This document shows, in pieces, positions 60,169 to 64,000 of a stretch of 64,000 nt of DNA. The stretch covers positions 1-64,000 of the forward strand of contig JAFSCD010000001.1 in NCBI GenBank assembly GCA_017436955.1. The letters run 5' to 3'. A model generated the notes under the pieces. The model was given only the letters and a program-made list of their open reading frames with translations, was not told the origin of the DNA and did no database searches. Source of the stretch: Oscillospiraceae bacterium. GTDB lineage: Bacteria; Bacillota; Clostridia; Oscillospirales; Oscillospiraceae. A program made the position numbers and the translations under genes. Each line of letters begins with the position of its first letter. Positions within the stretch are counted from its first letter, which is position 1.

Positions 60169-60540
60169 TTATTGGTCCATATTTTTCATATGATTATGGA
60201 TTGCTTCATAGGTCTCGTCGCTGATGACGTGCTCCATTTTGCAGGCATCTGCGGCAGCGACCTTCCGATCCACGCCCAGAGAGACCAGAAGCTCTGTCAG
60301 AAGCTCGTGGCGGCGCATGATCTTTTCGGCGGTCTTAAGACCGGACTCGGTAAGGGAAATATGACCGTCATCATTCATGACGATATAGTTGCCGGCCTTC
60401 AGCAGACCCACGGCACGGGATACGCTGGGCTTGGAATAGCCCATATATTCGCTGATGTCCACGCTGCGGACACAGCTAAGCTGTCGGGAAAGGATCAGTA
60501 TGGTTTCCAGATACATTTCACCGGATTCCTGCAGTGCCAT
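60169..60540 (-). CDS. DtxR/MntR-family metal-dependent regulator
   Basis: The 123-residue protein has the winged helix (MYLETILILSRQLSCVRSVDISEYMGYSKPSVSRAVGLL) and the metal-binding dimerisation region (RRHELLTELLVSLGVD, ACKMEHVISDETYEAIHNHM), with E/H/C ligands as in MntR. It lacks the third SH3-like domain. Manganese or iron homeostasis is the usual role; placement 24 bases before a transketolase is unusual. AAGGAGGTG before the ATG at 60540. Confidence 0.88.
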   Translation of the reverse strand: MALQESGEMYLETILILSRQLSCVRSVDISEYMGYSKPSVSRAVGLLKAGNYIVMNDDGHISLTESGLKTAEKIMRRHELLTELLVSLGVDRKVAAADACKMEHVISDETYEAIHNHMKNMDQ

Positions 60541-60629
60541 AAGACCGCACCTCCTTACATTATACAGCATAACATAAAACCCTTCTTTTTGCAAGAAGAA
60601 TTGACGAACCGGAGAAAATTTTCAGATAC

Positions 60630-60658
60630 TTGTGAAACGGCGAAAATTGTGCTATACT
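60630..60658 (+). promoter_or_regulatory. Promoter of the GH25 lipoprotein gene
   Basis: TTGTGA (60630-60635) and TATACT (60653-60658), 17-bp spacer. Confidence 0.65.
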
Positions 60659-60684
60659 GGAGGAAAAAAGGAGGGGTGGTAAAA

Positions 60685-61443
60685 ATGAGAAAATGTAAGC
60701 TTCTTGCGGCAATTCTTATCATTTTAACATTGTTCGGCTGCAGCGCGCCGCAGGAACTGACACCCACGGAAACCATCCCACCCAATCGTTTCAGCTCGGA
60801 AGATTTTGTGATGGAGGACGGCTTCTTGACCTGCATTACCGCAGACGCGGTGATGGGAATTGACGTTTCCCGGTATCAGGGGGACATCGACTGGCAGCAG
60901 GTGAAGGCTGCCGGCGTGGAATTTGTGATGGTGCGGCTGGGAAACCGTGGGATCGCCGAGGGTACGCTCCACGAGGACGCATACGCAAAGCAAAATCTGC
61001 AGGGCGCCCGGGATGCAGGGCTGAAGGTGGGGGCGTATTTTTACTCCCAGGCGCTGAATATCCGGGAAGCGGAGGAGGAAGCGGCGCTGGCGCTGAAAAT
61101 TCTGGACGGGTTTCGCCTGGATATGCCCCTGGCCTTTGACTGGGAGCAGGAATCCCGGACGGAAAATGTGGATGCCAGGACGCTGACGGACTGCACTTTG
61201 GCGTTCTGCGCCGCGGTGGAAGAAGCGGGCTATACGCCGATGATCTATTTCAACAGCTTTCAGGCACAGCAGCTTTTGTATCTGCAGGAGCTGCAGGATA
61301 TTCCCTGGTGGCTGGCGATGTACGATATTGACAGATCGTTTCCCTACCGGATGGATATGTGGCAGTATAGCTGCACCGGAACCGTGCCCGGTATCGAGGG
61401 CAGCGTGGATCTGAACCTGCTGTTTGACGATGGAATGATATAA
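60685..61443 (+). CDS. GH25 lysozyme-like lipoprotein
   Basis: The 252-residue precursor has a lipoprotein signal (LTLFGC, Cys 19) and a GH25 domain: VMGIDVSRYQGDIDWQQVKAAGVEFVMVRLGNRG, LKVGAYFYSQA, and the catalytic DxE-like LAFDWEQES, ending DMWQYSCTGTVPGIEGSVDLNL. It would cleave peptidoglycan at the outer face, in growth or remodelling. GGAGGGG before the ATG. Confidence 0.9.
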   Translation: MRKCKLLAAILIILTLFGCSAPQELTPTETIPPNRFSSEDFVMEDGFLTCITADAVMGIDVSRYQGDIDWQQVKAAGVEFVMVRLGNRGIAEGTLHEDAYAKQNLQGARDAGLKVGAYFYSQALNIREAEEEAALALKILDGFRLDMPLAFDWEQESRTENVDARTLTDCTLAFCAAVEEAGYTPMIYFNSFQAQQLLYLQELQDIPWWLAMYDIDRSFPYRMDMWQYSCTGTVPGIEGSVDLNLLFDDGMI

Positions 61444-61519
61444 AGGCTCCCTTGTGTAAAGGGAGCTGTCAAAAATCTTTTGATTTTTGACTGAGGGATT
61501 GACATCACCCGTCATCCGA

Positions 61520-61554
61520 AAAAAGAGAGGATACCAAGCGGTATCCTCTTTTTT
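61520..61554 (+). terminator. Terminator hairpin downstream of the GH25 gene
   Basis: A stem AGAGAGGATACC with its complement and an AAGC loop, TTTTTT tail. Preceded by a 'cccttgtgtaaaggga' repeat (61448-61463). Confidence 0.75.
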
Positions 61555-61583
61555 GTAAGAGAAGTTGTAAAAACACGAAGCCC

Positions 61584-62060
61584 CTAGAGTGTACCAGCAA
61601 ACGTTTTATTAATTGCGATCGTTCCGTTTGCTTCACAAACAATTGTGTAATCAAAGTTATTGTTACTATCCCAACCTCTAATTTTGAACGAATCAGCCAT
61701 ATCCAGCAGTTTTGTTAAACCGAAATATCCCGTAAATTGCTCCAATTTTTCATATGTTAGATCTTGCAATTCTTCCGCATCAATCTCGCCGCCAAAACCT
61801 CGCTGTTCATGATTGAAAAATTCAATCGCGAATGTGTTACCGGATATAATTTTATGAATCCACTCGATTAAATCGTCTTTGTCTTGGAAATGACGATGTT
61901 GGAAAGAAAAGCAAACAGTAAATTCAGATTCATCGTCATACACAGTAATGTTTTCATCGTAATTAGGATTAACAACTATCGCAGTAGAATAATCGTCGGT
62001 GTATTGCAGCTCAAATTCAGGGAACGCATCTTTCAGGAAAATTAGTCTGTTATTACTCAT
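61584..62060 (-). CDS. Hypothetical protein coupled to the four-helix-bundle gene
   Basis: A 158-residue AT-rich gene I do not recognise. The product is soluble and acidic, with an alternating beta pattern (YSTAIVVNPNYDENITVYDDESEFTVCFSFQHRHF) and a helical part (DDLIEWIHKIISG; ELQDLTYEKLEQFTGYFGLTKLLDMADSF). Its start overlaps the stop of the upstream gene by 4 bases (ATGA), so both are made together. Codon usage differs sharply from nearby housekeeping genes, suggesting transfer as a pair. Confidence 0.65.
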   Translation of the reverse strand: MSNNRLIFLKDAFPEFELQYTDDYSTAIVVNPNYDENITVYDDESEFTVCFSFQHRHFQDKDDLIEWIHKIISGNTFAIEFFNHEQRGFGGEIDAEELQDLTYEKLEQFTGYFGLTKLLDMADSFKIRGWDSNNNFDYTIVCEANGTIAINKTFAGTL

Positions 62061-62410
62061 TTTACACCATCCTTTGCGGTTTTGCAGGATGCGATCAATA
62101 GCCTGCGGATATTGCCGCAAAGTTTTTCGGCATATTGATATGTTTGCACATCGATTCTTTTGGTTTCACACATCAGCTTGAGCCAATAGCTTGTTTCGTT
62201 GGATTCCTTCAATGCGATTTCCAGCTTTGCTACAAAGTCTTTCTTACTCTGTGCGTACTGTGCTTCGTGAATATTGGCACCAATGGATGTACCCGCTCTT
62301 GAAAGCTGATCGGTCATATAGGAACTCTTGGGCGCAGTTACGCCATCAACAAGATTCACAATAGCAACAGCAAACTCAAAAGATAAGTCAAGCAGTTTAT
62401 TTTCAGACAT
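62057..62410 (-). CDS. Four-helix-bundle protein (S23/Avd-like)
   Basis: The 117-residue protein matches the S23/four-helix-bundle family: LLDLSFEFAVAIVNLVD, DQLSRAGTSIGANIHEAQYAQSKKDFVAKLEIALKESNETSYWLKLM, ASCKTAKD. Relatives are encoded inside 23S rRNA intervening sequences and, more distantly, as Avd in diversity-generating retroelements, where they bind nucleic acid. No reverse transcriptase is nearby. The ATG at 62410 follows GAAGGTGC. A hairpin array lies directly upstream. Confidence 0.85.
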   Translation of the reverse strand: MSENKLLDLSFEFAVAIVNLVDGVTAPKSSYMTDQLSRAGTSIGANIHEAQYAQSKKDFVAKLEIALKESNETSYWLKLMCETKRIDVQTYQYAEKLCGNIRRLLIASCKTAKDGVK

Positions 62411-62465
62411 AAAAGCACCTTCTTTCATCAAGATGATACCACAATTTGCTGTACTTTTCAATGAT

Positions 62466-62623
62466 ATATCGCTGCCGCGATATGATATACGGCGTTGCCG
62501 TATGATATACTTGCTTTGCAAGCGTGATATAATATCCGTTCCTTCATACGCGAAGCGTATATCACCTGCGAAGCAGATATCATAGCGTTAGCTATATCAT
62601 CCGTGAACGTAGGGAACGGATAT
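62466..62623. repeat. Array of seven mini-hairpins linked by 'tgatat' spacers
   Basis: Perfect or near-perfect inverted repeats with 3-4 base loops follow one another: ATATCGC-TGCC-GCGATAT (62466-62483), ATACGGC-GTT-GCCGTAT (62487-62503), CTTGC-TTT-GCAAG (62510-62522), ATACGC-GAA-GCGTAT (62546-62560), CTGC-GAA-GCAG (62566-62576), ATAGC-GTTA-GCTAT (62582-62595), and an outer pair ATATCCGTTCC (62532-62542) with GGAACGGATAT (62613-62623). Most spacers read TGATAT or ATATCA. No coding potential. Confidence 0.8.
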
Positions 62624-62669
62624 CATTGCAAAAAACCTCTTTTGTTCGAAAACAAAAGAGGTTTTTGCA

Positions 62670-62747
62670 TGGGGTGGATAATGGGATTCGAACCCACGAC
62701 CTTCAGAGCCACAATCTGACGCGCTAACCAACTGTGCTATATCCACC
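62670..62747 (-). tRNA. tRNA-His (GUG)
   Basis: The minus strand reads G(-1)-GTGGATA ... TATCCAC-C-CCA with anticodon stem CAGA/TCTG around TTGTGGC (anticodon GTG). The extra 5' G opposite C73 is the tRNA-His identity mark. Confidence 0.95.
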
Positions 62748-62768
62748 ATATTTGAAATTAGAAGTGAA

Positions 62769-62912
62769 ATTTGATGCCGGCGCATCAAATGAAATGAAAT
62801 AAATCCACCCACGCCCGCAGGCATTTCATATTGCAAAGCAATATTTCACACGCGGAGCGTATTTCACAAATCCGTCAGGATTTATTTCGTTGAAAACCGC
62901 AAAAGCGGTTTT
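62769..62912. repeat. Second mini-hairpin array, 'atttcac' spacers
   Basis: Same architecture as the array at 62466-62623 but with other spacers: ATTTGATGC-CGGC-GCATCAAAT (62769-62790), ATTGC-AAA-GCAAT (62830-62842), ACGC-GGA-GCGT (62850-62860), AAATCC-GTCA-GGATTT (62868-62883), AAAACCGC-AAAA-GCGGTTTT (62893-62912), with an 11-bp outer pair GAAATAAATCC (62796-62806) and GGATTTATTTC (62878-62888). It lies between tRNA-His and tRNA-Arg. Confidence 0.8.
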
Positions 62913-62914
62913 CT

Positions 62915-62991
62915 TGGCACGCCAGGAGGGATTCGAACCCCCGACCTACTGCTTAGAAGGCAGTTGCTCTATCCTGCTGAGCTACTGGCGC
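62915..62991 (-). tRNA. tRNA-Arg (UCU)
   Basis: The minus strand reads GCGCCAG ... CTGGCGT-G-CCA with anticodon arm CTGCCTTCTAAGCAG (anticodon TCT) and T arm GGGTTCGAATCCC. Confidence 0.95.
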
Positions 62992-62998
62992 ATTTCTA

Positions 62999-63072
62999 TG
63001 GAGCGGGTGACGGGAATCGGACCCGCGTATCCAGCTTGGAAGGCTGGTGTTCTACCATTGAACTACACCCGC
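62999..63072 (-). tRNA. tRNA-Gly (UCC)
   Basis: The minus strand reads GCGGGTG ... CACCCGC-T-CCA with anticodon arm CCAGCCTTCCAAGCTGG (anticodon TCC) and T arm GGGTCCGATTCCC. Seven bases separate it from tRNA-Arg. Confidence 0.95.
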
Positions 63073-63129
63073 AAATCCGTGGCATCATCTGTTTCAGCCT
63101 AAAAATATTAGCATATTGACAGATTGTTG

Positions 63130-63981
63130 TCAAGGCTTATTTTTTAAGATCGAGGGAATTTTCTCGTAGATCACCTCTGCCACAGCGCCCTCGGCGCAGG
63201 GGCAAACATTGGGAAAACGGTGAGCCAACGTGCCGTCGGAGGGGCAGAAGGCGTAGTCAGCGCCGCTTAACATCGTCAGGTCGTTGTCGCCGTCGCCGAC
63301 GCAAATGAGGACCTTGCGACCCAGCATAGTCTGCAGCTCCCGGGCGGCACGCAGCTTGCTGCAGCCCTTGGCGTGCAGATCCGCGATCCGGGCGCAGGGC
63401 AGGAAAAAGTCCAGCACATCGCCGTATTTGCCCATAATATATTCCTGCACCTCCCGAAACAGGGCGACCTCCCCGGGGGAGGCGTTATACATATCGGCAA
63501 CGGTCTTATCCCGGAACTCGCCGTATACGGAGAATTTCAGAAACGGACCGGGGATATCCTCAAATTCTTTGTAGCCCCAGGCGCACTGATTATGGTCGCA
63601 GTAGACCTCCCAGCCGGGATTTTTCTTGAAAATATAGTGGGCATCCACGCCCTGCCATTCCACCGTCAGCTGGGGAAACCGCGCCTGCACATCGCTGCAG
63701 ACGGCACGGGGGTTTAGCGGAATGGGATGGCACAGCAGAAGCCGCTGCGCTTCCACATCATAAGCGGCGCTGCCGTTATACAGCAGCAGCGGCGCGTTGA
63801 CGGGGATCTTATGCAAAATATTTTTGGCAGACATGGGAACACTGCGCCCGGTATTGAGGGTGAATGTACCGCCGTTGTCCATAAAATACCGGATGGCATC
63901 CAGATTCCGCCGGGGGATGGTGGAGTCCGGCGCGGTCAGCGTCCGGTCATAATCCACCGTGAGTAAAATATCAGAAAACAT
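63130..63981 (-). CDS. Cof-type HAD-IIB phosphatase
   Basis: The 283-residue protein has HAD motif I LLTVDYDRTLTAP (D-x-D with Tyr), motif II FTLNTGRS, a C2B cap (about 85-200), and motifs III-IV KGCSKLRAAREL and VLICVGDGDNDLTMLSGADYAFCPSDG. Cof-type enzymes hydrolyse sugar phosphates, PLP or FMN. The gene is complete; the start follows a weak GGAG site at 14 bases and lies 19 bases from the window's end. Confidence 0.88.
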   Translation of the reverse strand: MFSDILLTVDYDRTLTAPDSTIPRRNLDAIRYFMDNGGTFTLNTGRSVPMSAKNILHKIPVNAPLLLYNGSAAYDVEAQRLLLCHPIPLNPRAVCSDVQARFPQLTVEWQGVDAHYIFKKNPGWEVYCDHNQCAWGYKEFEDIPGPFLKFSVYGEFRDKTVADMYNASPGEVALFREVQEYIMGKYGDVLDFFLPCARIADLHAKGCSKLRAARELQTMLGRKVLICVGDGDNDLTMLSGADYAFCPSDGTLAHRFPNVCPCAEGAVAEVIYEKIPSILKNKP

Positions 63982-64000
63982 ACTTATACCATTTTCTCCA

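Noticed and set aside
62057-62410. Diversity-generating retroelement
   Set aside because: The four-helix-bundle protein recalls Avd, but there is no reverse transcriptase, template repeat or variable repeat in the window.
62466-62912. CRISPR array
   Set aside because: The repeated units are hairpins of different sequence with 5-7-base spacers; repeat and spacer lengths do not fit, and no cas genes are present.

Overview
The window looks like a chromosomal segment of a low-oxygen gut Clostridia, most likely Oscillospirales (Oscillospiraceae/Ruminococcaceae-like). This is inferred from the moderately GC-rich firmicute gene set, strong AGGAGG-type ribosome binding sites, sigma-A promoters with 17-bp spacers, RNase Y, NrdR, a YlmC/YmxH protein, an ECF-type ThiT, a split transketolase, and many short palindromic intergenic repeats. 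No species can be named from sequence alone. No rRNA or CRISPR array is present.

Layout. 0-0.63 kb: the end of an integrated element, with imperfect ~195-bp tandem units stopping at a 3' half of tRNA-Asn. 0.8-4.5 kb: small membrane and surface proteins (DUF3267, YcxB-like, a Pro-Thr repeat lipoprotein, a zinc-ribbon protein) and two small XRE regulators. 4.6-7.4 kb: proBAC proline operon. 7.5-11.9 kb: a deoxynucleotidase/guanylate-kinase fusion coupled to a YhhN-like protein, a Sir2 deacylase, and an XRE repressor with two visible operators. 11.9-15.3 kb: an operon of tandem GNAT, TIR-methyltransferase-like fusion and YwaF-like protein, then tRNA-Leu with a broken partial copy beside it. 15.8-23.6 kb: uppP, then a PhoP-like response regulator separated from its likely kinase by an MmeI-like restriction-modification gene, then a PDZ protein and an acyl-ACP thioesterase. 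23.7-27.4 kb: a DnaA-box triplet, a second small XRE gene, and a divergent MFS transporter/GH127 arabinofuranosidase pair. 27.5-33.6 kb: an intact phage head module without recognisable tail, lysis or integration genes, followed by an HTH-TPR regulator. 34.5-38.5 kb: DUF975, SpoU methyltransferase, YlmC/YmxH, rpsB-tsf. 38.6-42.6 kb: galK, riboswitch-controlled thiT, a COG2426-like exporter with a HIT protein, and a Noc/ParB protein. 42.9-49.6 kb: heterodimeric ABC exporter, gamma-carbonic-anhydrase-like protein, murI, pta, zinc-ribbon protein. 49.8-57.8 kb: rny, nrdR, SdpI-like protein, YetF/DUF4363 pair, DegV, CDF metal exporter, membrane protein with an acidic tail. 58.4-61.4 kb: a DtxR/MntR-like regulator with both transketolase subunits, and a GH25 lipoprotein. 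61.6-64 kb: a two-gene AT-rich unit encoding an S23/Avd-like four-helix-bundle protein and a partner of unknown function, next to an unusual array of mini-hairpins, then tRNA-His, tRNA-Arg, tRNA-Gly and a Cof-type HAD phosphatase.

Most of the window is housekeeping. The accessory parts most worth attention are the TIR fusion operon, the four-helix-bundle gene pair with its hairpin arrays, the tail-less capsid module, the restriction gene inserted between the two halves of a two-component system, and the tRNA-associated scars at the left end and beside tRNA-Leu. Several dispersed palindromic repeat families recur between genes and account for most of the intergenic space.
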